DNA of 64,000 bases from Granulosicoccus sp964449565 (GTDB taxonomy: Bacteria; Pseudomonadota; Gammaproteobacteria; Granulosicoccales; Granulosicoccaceae), in contig CAYUZB010000004.1 in assembly GCA_964449565.1 (NCBI GenBank), positions 1 to 64,000 of the forward strand, given 5' to 3'. A program made the translations under genes and the position numbers. The notes under the pieces are model-generated. The model worked only from the letters and a program-made list of their open reading frames with translations, was not told the origin of the DNA and ran no database searches. Of the stretch, positions 1-7,196 are shown in pieces. How positions within the stretch are numbered: position 1 is the first letter of the stretch; each line of letters starts with the position of its first letter.

Positions 1-102
1 CTAACGGTGCCGTGAACTCGATAGTTGCGCCCCACGCGCAACCGTGAGTAATGCCTCAGAACACACGTTGAGCGCAACTACAAGTTACGGCGGATGTTAT
101 AC
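1..102 (+). other. Integron attC recombination site (left end cut by window edge)
   Basis: The sequence opens inside an attC. An R''-like box (CTAAC, its first two bases lie outside the window) is followed by GTGAACT, a long imperfect inverted repeat (about 24-37 against 67-80, two mismatches), an AAGTTA-type L' box and an R'-like box GTTATAC at 96-102. The site is closely similar to 499-599. It would end the cassette lying just left of the window. The last R' bases fit the GTTRRRY consensus only in part. Confidence 0.82.
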
Positions 103-593
103 GTATTAATCAGCTTCTTCGATATGGTATAAACAGAAAAATAACGTAGCGCTTTCATATGGGATTTCCGATCAAATTTAATTGGGTGCTTCAGTACGAT
201 CCCGAAGAGCATTTGGAAGTAGGGCGTGTATATTCGTTCGAAAAAGGAGGAAATAGAGTATTCCCCTTGAATGCGAAAATCGATTTGATAAGCTCTAGTC
301 GAACGGCGATTGCAAAAATAAAAATAAGAAAATATTTCAATATAGAAGATGTGACGTCAGGCGAGTACGAAATTGTGAAAATTTATACCGATCCAGAGAA
401 GTCTGTACTTACAAATTATTGGATTGAGAATGAATAAATAGTTAACTTCAATAATTATCTATTTTGTAGGCGTACTATGTACTCCAGCAAGGATTGACGT
501 CTAACGGTGCCGTGAACTCGATAGTTGCGCTCCACGCGCAACCGTGAATACTTCAGAACGCACGTGGAGCGCAACTACAAGTTAAGGCAAATG
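97..593 (+). mobile_element. Integron gene cassette (one ORF plus its attC)
   Basis: A unit bounded by the R' crossover points (between G and TT) of two similar attC sites. It holds one short ORF (159-437) followed by its own attC at 499-599, which is the standard layout of a promoterless integron cassette. Cassettes of this kind are moved by an IntI tyrosine recombinase acting on folded single-stranded attC. No intI or attI is in the window, so this is either the far end of a chromosomal integron or a cluster of attC sites lacking an integrase. Confidence 0.8.
159..437 (+). CDS. Small cassette-encoded protein, DUF2584-like pattern
   Basis: A 92-residue soluble, beta-rich protein without signal peptide or membrane segment. 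The opening MGFPIKFNW, the central FPLNAKIDL and the later GEYEIVKIY recall the layout of the small DUF2584 family known from Bacillus and from other uncharacterised bacterial proteins; this comes from memory of the family pattern, not from a search. Function is unknown. It is the only gene of an integron cassette, starting about 57 bases after the upstream attC, so it probably depends on the cassette promoter or on read-through. Base composition is clearly AT-richer than the core genes further right, which fits acquired DNA. Confidence 0.7.
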   Translation: MGFPIKFNWVLQYDPEEHLEVGRVYSFEKGGNRVFPLNAKIDLISSSRTAIAKIKIRKYFNIEDVTSGEYEIVKIYTDPEKSVLTNYWIENE

Positions 594-599
594 TTATCC
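499..599 (+). other. Integron attC recombination site (complete)
   Basis: R'' GTCTAAC at 499-505 fits RYYYAAC exactly. An L''-like GTGAACT follows, then AGTTGCGCTCCACG (523-536), a central spacer, its perfect 14-base inverted copy CGTGGAGCGCAACT (562-575), AAGTTAA as L', and GTTATCC at 593-599 as R'. The outer arms also pair imperfectly (TAAC...GTGAACT with AAGTTAA...GTTA). Strong similarity to the site at 1-102, with a different gene between them, marks a cassette array rather than a chance palindrome. Confidence 0.88.
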
Positions 600-620
600 T
601 GCTTACTCGTGTCTAGTTAT

Positions 621-1118
621 ATGACGGCTCGCGAAATGCTTGAATTCTCAATCAGACCGGCTGTGTCTCAGGACTACGATTGCCTCGGCGAGATCATGTT
701 CGAGGCAGTCCGATTTGGCACGCCACAGTACTCTGAAGCGCAGCGTTTCGCTTGGGTTCCCGAACCTAGGTCCGGTCCGGCGTGGCACAATCGCCTGAAT
801 TTGCAGGTGGTGTTCGTTGCGGAAGGTGGAAATTCGCTGCTTGGCTTCATGACCCTGATGAAAAACTATGTGGATTTTGCGTATATCCGACCAGAAGCAA
901 GGGGTTCTGGCATGTTCCGCATGCTTTTTAATGAAATTGAGGCAATTGCTTGTCGAAGTAATTTCAAACGATTATGGACTCATTCGAGCGTGACTGCGCG
1001 GCCTGCATTTACAGCTGTTGGGTTTCACGTTAAAGCTAGAGAATCGGTGCAAATTAGTGATATCTCGCTTGATCGTTTTGAGATGGAGAAAACAGTCATT
1101 GCGCCAGTCGGGGAATAA
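621..1118 (+). CDS. GNAT-family N-acetyltransferase
   Basis: About 165 residues. The beta-strand opening FSIRPAVSQDYDCLGEIM, the strand FVAEGGNSLLGFMTLM, the acetyl-CoA loop region YIRPEARGSGMFRML (R/Q-x-x-G-x-G type, here EARGSG) and the C-terminal GFHVKARESVQI are those of GNAT acetyltransferases. The substrate cannot be read from sequence. The open frame extends upstream into the attC, but a start inside attC is unlikely; ATG 621 or ATG 636 are the realistic starts, and neither has a clear Shine-Dalgarno. A start about 20 bases after an attC is typical of a cassette gene, yet no attC follows it before 1350, so it may be the last, decayed cassette or the chromosome next to the array. Confidence 0.8.
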   Translation: MTAREMLEFSIRPAVSQDYDCLGEIMFEAVRFGTPQYSEAQRFAWVPEPRSGPAWHNRLNLQVVFVAEGGNSLLGFMTLMKNYVDFAYIRPEARGSGMFRMLFNEIEAIACRSNFKRLWTHSSVTARPAFTAVGFHVKARESVQISDISLDRFEMEKTVIAPVGE

Positions 1119-1349
1119 CAATGCCATCGACCCTAGTCGCATTTCTTATGGATTTTGAGGTTTAGTTTATTTGTAGCGACTTGGGTATCGCGGCCGATAT
1201 GCCAAAGTATAAGATCACACGATGATATTTGAACTAGTTTCCATATTTTTCTGTGGCGCATTTTTTGGCACCGCAGTTTGTACATCTATAGCTCAGCACT
1301 CCGCAGAATTTTATGCAGTAGTGGTTAGACTCACTGGAGTCATCAAGTT

Positions 1350-1994
1350 ATGTTAACCGTATGGGGGCGGCGATCATCATCTAATGTTCAAGCAGTTATG
1401 TGGTGTATTGGTGAACTCGATATTAAACATTTGCGCATTGATGCGGGCTTTAAATATGGCGTTATAGATTCTGAGGAATATATCGCCATGAATCCGAATG
1501 GGACAGTGCCAATGATTCGTGATGGAGAGAATGCGCCTTTGTGGGAGTCAGGTGCCATACTCCGCTACTTGGCAAGTCGGTATGCAGGCGATGGATTCTG
1601 GCCGAGTAATCCGATAGATCGTGCTGAAGTAGATCAGTGGGCTGAATGGTCAAAATTAAATATAGCAATGATGTTCACTGGCCCCATTTTCTGGAGAGTT
1701 GCTCGAACGCCAATAGATCGTCAAGTGCCGGAGATAATCGGAAAAGCGATTTCCGAATTTGAGGCTGCATTATTAATAGCAGATTGCCAACTTCAGCGTC
1801 ATGCATATATTGCCGGGCCTAACTTTACATTGGCGGACATCCAATTCGCTCATGTTCTTTATCGGTATTACGATTTGCCTATTGACCGTGCTCCGCTAAG
1901 AGCAGTGGAGCAATATTACCGAAAAATCCTGAAACGTAGTCCATACATTCAACATGTAGCTATTTCATATGATGAGCTTGTTGATACTATGTAG
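1350..1994 (+). CDS. Glutathione S-transferase family protein
   Basis: 214 residues with the two-domain GST layout. The N-terminal thioredoxin-like half (1-80) has the cis-proline loop NPNGTVPMI (48-56) and the ES pair (66-67) that holds the gamma-glutamyl end of glutathione; the helical C-terminal half contains AGPNFTLADIQF, the usual N-capping/hydrophobic staple region. Ser11/Asn12 near the first helix are candidates for the residue activating the thiol. Start ATG is preceded by CTGGAG at a good distance. Family members conjugate glutathione to electrophiles or act as isomerases; the substrate here is unknown. It sits alone in the AT-rich accessory block. Confidence 0.85.
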   Translation: MLTVWGRRSSSNVQAVMWCIGELDIKHLRIDAGFKYGVIDSEEYIAMNPNGTVPMIRDGENAPLWESGAILRYLASRYAGDGFWPSNPIDRAEVDQWAEWSKLNIAMMFTGPIFWRVARTPIDRQVPEIIGKAISEFEAALLIADCQLQRHAYIAGPNFTLADIQFAHVLYRYYDLPIDRAPLRAVEQYYRKILKRSPYIQHVAISYDELVDTM

Positions 1995-2181
1995 TTTATG
2001 GTCGCAGGTCTGACGGGGCCATGCAAATGATTAATACCTTACGTGAAATGGAATCGTGATGGATAAAGATTCTGACAAGCAAGCTGGCACAGATAAAGAT
2101 ATTTCCAGAAGGGCAGATATAGATGGTGAAAAGTATAGAGATACAACACACTACACTAGATGATGCTCCGAGGTTGAAGCA

Positions 2182-2796
2182 ATGAACATTGGGCGTTGGC
2201 GAAGAATGCTTGAGAAACTTGGAGTTTCAAGTGAAGATAGTACTTATCAAAAACTAGTATCCGCTTACTCAGAGAAACACCGTTTTTATCACACAGCAGC
2301 TCATATCGAAGACTGCCTACGTCATTTTGACTCTAATATTGAGCGACTAGAATTTCCTGAGTCTGTTGAGATAGCTATTTGGTTTCATGATGCTGTGTAT
2401 CGGCCATTCTCAAAGACCAATGAGCTAGATAGCGCTAACTGGGCTGTAGAATTTTTAACATCTGTTAATGTTGCCGAAGAAATCAAAACTCGAGTGTATC
2501 GCCTAATTCTCGCGACACGGCATAATGGCAAAGTAAATACGAAAGACGAGTCAGTGCTGGTTGATTTGGATTTGGCTGTTCTTGGTTCTGATCCTGATAC
2601 GTATACTCGATTTGAAGACAATATTCGTAAGGAATACAAATACGTACCAGGCTTTGTATTTCGAAAAAAAAGAGCCAATCTACTGTCGGCGTTTCTCAAC
2701 CGAGAGGCGATATATTCTAACGAGAATTTTCGGGATTTGTATGAAACCAATGCCCGAAAAAATCTAGAGAATGCAGTGGCACAATTACAAGGCTGA
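2182..2796 (+). CDS. HD-superfamily metal-dependent phosphohydrolase (COG4339 type)
   Basis: 204 residues. RFYHTAAHI (35-42) and WFHDAVY (67-73) supply the His and His-Asp ligands of an HD-fold metal site, and ATRHN about 40 residues later gives a further conserved His. This order (YHxxxHI...FHDxxY...ATxHN) is that of the predicted phosphohydrolases of COG4339, whose substrate is not established; some databases carry the misleading label NMDA-receptor subunit for them. No membrane segment is seen. The gene stands alone on the + strand in the accessory block, with 187 bases of non-coding DNA before it. Confidence 0.82.
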   Translation: MNIGRWRRMLEKLGVSSEDSTYQKLVSAYSEKHRFYHTAAHIEDCLRHFDSNIERLEFPESVEIAIWFHDAVYRPFSKTNELDSANWAVEFLTSVNVAEEIKTRVYRLILATRHNGKVNTKDESVLVDLDLAVLGSDPDTYTRFEDNIRKEYKYVPGFVFRKKRANLLSAFLNREAIYSNENFRDLYETNARKNLENAVAQLQG

Positions 2797-2936
2797 CGTC
2801 GAACGGAGCCTCGCTATCTTTGCCACTAATGTTGCCTTAAGTTTGTCATTTGAACAGTGCGATTGTCGATAGAATATATCGGCGACGGGTGGGATATTTT
2901 CTGAGGCACAGGAGTCAGACAACTGAACTGATATTT

Positions 2937-3260
2937 ATGGAAACTGCTGTCATTCTAAATTCGCGGATTAAACGCTTCCTGATTGCAAGTGTATTGTGGT
3001 TCGTATCGTGGCCGATCATATATTATTTCAAGATCGGTGAAATAACAGGTGCGAAAGCCTGGTTCTGGATAGTTGGAGAGATAAATTACCCAGTAGTTGC
3101 GCTCGCATATATTCTCATTGATCAAATTTGTGAACGTTTCGGGATGAAGCCAAATATTATCTTCATAGTTTCAGTTGCGGTGATCATGATTTGTATGCCG
3201 TACTACTACAAACACTATGGATTTGCGCTGGGTGTAACTATAGAGGCGAGATATTTTTAA
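2937..3260 (+). CDS. Small multi-spanning membrane protein, unknown function
   Basis: About 107 residues from ATG 2937, the likelier start; the frame is open back to 2850 but the first 29 residues are basic and unlike a protein start. Three hydrophobic stretches are visible: about residues 12-28 (FLIASVLWFVSWPIIYY), 40-60 (WFWIVGEINYPVVALAYILI) and 75-92 (IIFIVSVAVIMICMPYYY). No family is recognised. A possible Shine-Dalgarno AGGAG lies too far upstream to settle the start. AT-rich like its neighbours. Confidence 0.55.
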   Translation: METAVILNSRIKRFLIASVLWFVSWPIIYYFKIGEITGAKAWFWIVGEINYPVVALAYILIDQICERFGMKPNIIFIVSVAVIMICMPYYYKHYGFALGVTIEARYF

Positions 3261-3456
3261 AAAATAGCGATATTGCCGAATAAATTGTGCTTACACATCA
3301 TAAGTTCTCAGTGAGTAATGTATGTGGAGTGAGTAGAGAAATTCATACTAAGTGCGGCAAGAAGCTTTCGGGGGAGCTTCCCCTAGATTGCATACCTGTG
3401 TGTAACGATGTAGCGCCAGAGATGTATGACTCTAAAAAATCTGAACCCTTTGAAAA

Positions 3457-4080
3457 ATGAGTAAATTACCAGTGTTTAGATCAGCAGGTAGGTGTCTTGC
3501 TCAGCATGGAGAAGGACAGGACAGAATAAAGATCATTCATAGTGATTCGAGAAAGGTATCAGCGGTACTCGCGGATGGAGCGGGGGATGTCATCGGGGGC
3601 GACCGAGCTGCAAATCTTGTCGTTAATACGCTTGCCGAATACTTTCCTGAAGATTTTGCTGCCTTGTTTGATCAGATTCTGGAATTGGATCGTCAATTGA
3701 AACTGGATCCTCTTGCGGGTTTTTCAACCGTTGTTAGCGTTTACACAGACGGCAGCCATTTTAGTGGTGCTGCTGTAGGGGATTCAGACGCACTTTTGAT
3801 CAGAGACGGGAAGGTGAGTAATTTAGCGCCAGAGAAAGAACTAAAGCCGCTTCTGGGTGACGGTGAAGCATTTCCGAGTGTATTTTCAGGATCTCTGGAG
3901 GATTCTGTTTTGTTGCTGTGTTCCGATGGATTGTCGAAATATATAGCCGCGTCGGATGTCGTGGATATTTGCACCCAGCATCGCGATCCGAACACTATCG
4001 TCGACAATCTCATCGATGTCGTATCATTGCCCGATGGAGAGCTTCAGGATGACGTGTCGGTCATTGTTATAAGCGAGTAG
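3457..4080 (+). CDS. PP2C-type serine/threonine phosphatase
   Basis: 207 residues, compact, no membrane segment or extra domain. The metal-binding motifs of the PPM/PP2C fold are in order: VLADGAGD (37-44), GFSTVV then GDSDALLIRDG in the middle, LLLCSDGLSKYI, and the closing LQDDVSVIVI with its DD pair. Such proteins dephosphorylate Ser/Thr and often partner a Hanks-type kinase, but no kinase, FHA or type VI gene is beside it; a 100-N gap begins 34 bases after its stop, so a partner could be missing from the assembly. No good Shine-Dalgarno was found. Confidence 0.85.
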   Translation: MSKLPVFRSAGRCLAQHGEGQDRIKIIHSDSRKVSAVLADGAGDVIGGDRAANLVVNTLAEYFPEDFAALFDQILELDRQLKLDPLAGFSTVVSVYTDGSHFSGAAVGDSDALLIRDGKVSNLAPEKELKPLLGDGEAFPSVFSGSLEDSVLLLCSDGLSKYIAASDVVDICTQHRDPNTIVDNLIDVVSLPDGELQDDVSVIVISE

Positions 4081-4113
4081 GTGCTTTTCCGATGGGTCGA
4101 ATCTGGTATTGGT

Positions 4114-4213
4114 NNNNNNNNNNNNNNNNNNNNNNNNNNNNNNNNNNNNNNNNNNNNNNNNNNNNNNNNNNNNNNNNNNNNNNNNNNNNNNNNNNNNNNN
4201 NNNNNNNNNNNNN
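4114..4213. other. Scaffold gap, 100 N
   Basis: Exactly 100 undetermined bases, the conventional size for a gap of unknown length. Unlike the gap at 36620, no long duplication is visible on its two sides, so real sequence may be missing here, possibly including a gene next to the PP2C phosphatase. Confidence 0.99.
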
Positions 4214-4360
4214 GGTAAAATGACAAATCACGCCCTGTGCTGCCGTTTCTACCCAAAAATGTGACAGACGTTGAGCTGTATAACTTGATATTTTTTCGAT
4301 AGTTGACTCATTTTCATATTTATAGAGAATATGTACCTATCTCCAATGAATGGTCTCAGG

Positions 4361-4756
4361 ATGTCTAAAGAACGCGTGTACATAAGCGTATTGCTTTGTA
4401 TGTTTCTGGCTTCGTGTGCTACCACGACGAAAAAGGAAGATAGATATCAAGCAAAGCTTGATGAGCTGCGTCAGGATCGATCAGTCAAGGAATTTAAAAA
4501 TGCTGGTTGGAGTAAGTTTACGATCGAGAATAGAGGTGAGATTGTTATATGGGTTTTCACCCCTGACGGGCATTTTGCTCACCCCTCTTTTGTGGAACGA
4601 AAGGCGAAAAGAGGTGAAGATGGTAGTTGGAGTGTGCAAACCCATTTGACTTGCGGCGCACGTACAGGGGCCTGTGAGCAATATCTACAAGAATATGATC
4701 GCCAGGATCGCAAGTTGAGAAATGAGCTAGGCGGCAATCGCTCTGAATGGTTGTGA
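4361..4756 (+). CDS. Putative lipoprotein, unknown function
   Basis: From ATG 4361 the protein has a basic start (MSKER), a hydrophobic segment VYISVLLCMF and the lipobox LASC at about residues 16-19, so it should be lipidated and held in the inner or outer membrane facing the periplasm. The mature part of about 110 residues is hydrophilic with two later cysteines (LTCGARTGACEQY) that could form a disulphide. The frame is open back to 4331, but the signal peptide fixes the later start. No family is recognised. Confidence 0.65.
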   Translation: MSKERVYISVLLCMFLASCATTTKKEDRYQAKLDELRQDRSVKEFKNAGWSKFTIENRGEIVIWVFTPDGHFAHPSFVERKAKRGEDGSWSVQTHLTCGARTGACEQYLQEYDRQDRKLRNELGGNRSEWL

Positions 4757-4795
4757 CGACTTGGGTATTTTAATAATAAAAATTGATAGATCGCC

Positions 4796-5038
4796 ATGAA
4801 TGTTGAGTTACTCACATCATTGCTTATGTGGTGTTCTGTGATCAATGGAATAGTTCTTGTTTTATGGTCATCAATTTTCATGTTGATGCCGGATACAGTT
4901 TATCGTTTGCATAACAGATGGTTTTCTATTACAAAAGATAACTACGATCTGTTGATGTACGTGTTTCTCGGGCTTTATAAGATTTTATTTCTCGTATTCA
5001 ATTTGGTTCCTTATATCTCTTTGAAGCTGGTATATTGA
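4796..5038 (+). CDS. DUF6868-type small membrane protein
   Basis: 80 residues with two membrane segments (about 5-32 and 53-76) and the pattern MWCSVING...YRLHNRWFSI...YVFLGLYKILFLVFNLVPY that recurs in the uncharacterised DUF6868 family of small proteobacterial membrane proteins (recognised from memory). No function is known. It lies 39 bases after the lipoprotein gene on the same strand and may be co-transcribed with it. Confidence 0.7.
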   Translation: MNVELLTSLLMWCSVINGIVLVLWSSIFMLMPDTVYRLHNRWFSITKDNYDLLMYVFLGLYKILFLVFNLVPYISLKLVY

Positions 5039-5104
5039 ATAGGATCATTTGAGTAGCAGGCTTCTTGCGGCTTAACGCGATCACAATTCATGCGAGGTAA
5101 ATCC

Positions 5105-5947
5105 ATGTCAGCACAGGTAGAACCTGCTTCAGGGGTCGGTGCCTACGTCAGTGGTTTGAAGCTCACTGATCTGTCGTCGTCCCATGTTTCGTTGCTAAAA
5201 GAAACCTTAGGCGAGTATGGTGTGTTGTTTTTTCGCGATCAGTCGTTAACTCCCGAAGCTCATATTGCCTTTGCGAAACACTTTGGTGCTATAAACATCA
5301 ATCGATTTTTTACACCGACTGACGATTATCCAGAAATTGCTGAAGTTCGCAAGGAAGCGGATCAATCCAAAAATATTGGTGAAAAGTGGCATACCGATCA
5401 TAGCTATGACCAGATACCAGCGCTGGGCTCAATATTGGTCGCGCGAGAATTACCGGACTCCGGTGGTGATACCATCTTTTCCAGTATGTTCGCAGCTTAT
5501 GATGGGCTCACTGAAGAGTTGAAAGAAAAAATCGATGGATTAACAGCGACTCACTCCAGTCGGCATGTGTTTGGTGAAAAAGCCTATGGGAATAGTGAAC
5601 AGAATGACCTGGTTGGTCGTTTGGGTAATACAGAAGCCGCCACGCAGGATGCCATACATCCAGTGGTGATTCGACATCCGATCAGTGGTAAACGGGCGAT
5701 CTATGTCAACCCAGATTTTACCCTTCGTATCAACGAATTATCAGAATCTGATAGTGCAGCTCTATTGCAGGTTTTGTATAAGCACTGCCAGGAAGAAAAG
5801 AACCTGCATCGATTCAAGTGGCAACCTGGCTCGGTTGCATTCTGGGATAACCGGGCAACGTGGCATATGGCATTAAACGACTATCCTGGAAAGCGTCGGC
5901 TGATGCACCGTATTACAGTAGAAGGTGACGCGCTCTTTGCAGGTTAA
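5105..5947 (+). CDS. TauD/TfdA-family Fe(II)/2-oxoglutarate dioxygenase
   Basis: 280 residues. The iron ligands are the HxD pair in WHTDHSY (His96, Asp98) and the distal His in ATWHMALNDY, with the 2-oxoglutarate-binding Arg in RRLMHRI near the C-terminus. GVLFFRDQSLTPEAHIAFAKHFG is the usual N-terminal block. The family hydroxylates small acids such as taurine, alkyl sulfates or aryloxyacetates; which one is not decided here. GAGGTAA at 5093-5099 sits correctly before ATG 5105, so the in-frame ATG at 5090 is rejected. No sulfonate transporter genes are near. Confidence 0.9.
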   Translation: MSAQVEPASGVGAYVSGLKLTDLSSSHVSLLKETLGEYGVLFFRDQSLTPEAHIAFAKHFGAININRFFTPTDDYPEIAEVRKEADQSKNIGEKWHTDHSYDQIPALGSILVARELPDSGGDTIFSSMFAAYDGLTEELKEKIDGLTATHSSRHVFGEKAYGNSEQNDLVGRLGNTEAATQDAIHPVVIRHPISGKRAIYVNPDFTLRINELSESDSAALLQVLYKHCQEEKNLHRFKWQPGSVAFWDNRATWHMALNDYPGKRRLMHRITVEGDALFAG

Positions 5948-5953
5948 TGCTAG

Positions 5954-5966
5954 CCAGTTTTACTGG
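5954..5966 (+). terminator. Weak hairpin between convergent genes
   Basis: CCAGT-TTT-ACTGG, a 5-bp stem seven bases after the dioxygenase stop and before the convergent gene end at 6016. It lacks a proper T-run, so termination here is only a possibility. Confidence 0.25.
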
Positions 5967-6015
5967 ATCTTATTATTGGTGCTTGGGTTGAATAAACAGA
6001 ATTCGCTGTTCTGAA

Positions 6016-7194
6016 TCAGTGGGCGAGCGGATTGGATTCGTATTGAGGGCTTGTGATAAGGGTCAGTACGCTCATCAATACAATGACCATCAACAAGCAA
6101 TGCCCAAAGAAAAATCGCATGAAGATCGCCGGGAATAATAAATAGTGTGCAACTGAGTACAACAAGCACACGGCACCAATGATCACGAGGCGTTGCATTT
6201 GATGGCTAGTTGTATTTCCCTTGAGTGATATCCAGCCGATTTTGAAGTGAAAAAGCGGAACTGCTACTATGGCAGCCCCCAATCCGACCCAGAACCAGTT
6301 ATTAATCCAGTATCGTGGTTCGATCAGGAAGTTCAGATATTCGCTTAGTGAGATGCGATAGTTTGAATAGATTTCCGGATGTGTCGCCTGCATGTCCGTT
6401 ACAAAGGCATAGTAGACAACCGTGTGCCAACCGTAGTTACCCGCCCAGTTGTTGACGCCTAGATATAGTGCAATCGTTGTTATACCCCAGAATAAAAGTT
6501 GGCGCCAGGTCGAACGATCTTCAAGAAACAGAAGCAGGAACAGCGGCGCGATAAACAGGATGAGGTCAGTTCGGACTAGAACTGACACGGCAAGTAAGGG
6601 TAACAGGACGCGGCGATGCTTGACATAGGCTATGCATATCAACGCAACCCAAAAAAAGGATAAGGAGTCAACGCCACCTGAGCGCGGTACATATAAGCTT
6701 TGAGTGAACTCGTAATAAAGATAAGGTGAGATAACCCAAAACAGTGAATGTACGTGTTTACGGAACGCCAGATACGCTATGAAAAAAGCGGCGCTCGTGA
6801 ATCCTGCTGATAACAGGTGCATCGCCTCGTAGGCGCCCAAGCCAGTTTGGGTCGCTGCCCATAGCATCCAGACAAACAAGGCGCGTATCTTGAAAAAGGG
6901 TATTTGTTGAGAGAATGCCGCAGCATCTTCGTACATGGCGGTGCGATAAGGTGTGGATTCGGTTAGCGCTTCGAACTGTGCTTCGCTTGTGAAGGCCTGC
7001 ATCTCGCTGTAGACGGCAGCGTGTAAGGCAATAGGGTCGGTATCGCCAAGTGACAGCACGGAGCCGGCATAGGCGAGCATGTCCCAGTGATCAATGGGGT
7101 TGGCAAGTGAGTACCAGAAAATTGCGATACTAGAGACCAGCATGGTCGCGAATGCGATTGCTTGCATCCAGCCAGTTTCTTCAAGCTTTAACAT
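6016..7194 (-). CDS. Polytopic membrane protein, GT-C glycosyltransferase-like
   Basis: 392 residues with roughly nine to eleven hydrophobic segments. An early acidic/aromatic loop after the first segment (PIDHWDMLAY) resembles the first periplasmic loop with acidic residues of GT-C lipid-linked sugar transferases, and the stretch RSGGVDSLSFFW and VRTDLILFIAPLF recall related bacterial mannosyltransferase-like proteins. No assignment to a named family is safe. Its start lies 2 bases after the stop of the acyltransferase gene, so the two form an operon, which points to making or decorating a surface glycan. Confidence 0.6.
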   Translation of the reverse strand: MLKLEETGWMQAIAFATMLVSSIAIFWYSLANPIDHWDMLAYAGSVLSLGDTDPIALHAAVYSEMQAFTSEAQFEALTESTPYRTAMYEDAAAFSQQIPFFKIRALFVWMLWAATQTGLGAYEAMHLLSAGFTSAAFFIAYLAFRKHVHSLFWVISPYLYYEFTQSLYVPRSGGVDSLSFFWVALICIAYVKHRRVLLPLLAVSVLVRTDLILFIAPLFLLLFLEDRSTWRQLLFWGITTIALYLGVNNWAGNYGWHTVVYYAFVTDMQATHPEIYSNYRISLSEYLNFLIEPRYWINNWFWVGLGAAIVAVPLFHFKIGWISLKGNTTSHQMQRLVIIGAVCLLYSVAHYLLFPAIFMRFFFGHCLLMVIVLMSVLTLITSPQYESNPLAH

Positions 7195-7196
7195 GT

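Noticed and set aside
2059..2163. 34-codon ORF before the HD-domain gene
   Set aside because: Charged, low-complexity product without a ribosome site or family; likely chance.
2797..2849. Third, degenerate attC after the HD-domain gene
   Set aside because: A GTCGAAC-like start is present but there is no long inverted repeat and no R' partner at the right distance.
3361..3380. GAAGCT/AGCTTC hairpin before the PP2C gene as an RNA element
   Set aside because: Only six base pairs, competing pairing of GGGG with CCCC, and no T-run; no clear function.
4090..4113. tRNA-like GGGTCGAATC motif before the first gap
   Set aside because: Resembles a T-loop but no acceptor or anticodon arm can be built around it, and the sequence ends in Ns.
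1177..4768. Repeated 12-mer CGACTTGGGTAT (1177-1188 and 4757-4768) as a remnant repeat
   Set aside because: Only two copies, 16 of 18 bases match when extended, one overlaps a gene end; not enough for a repeat family.
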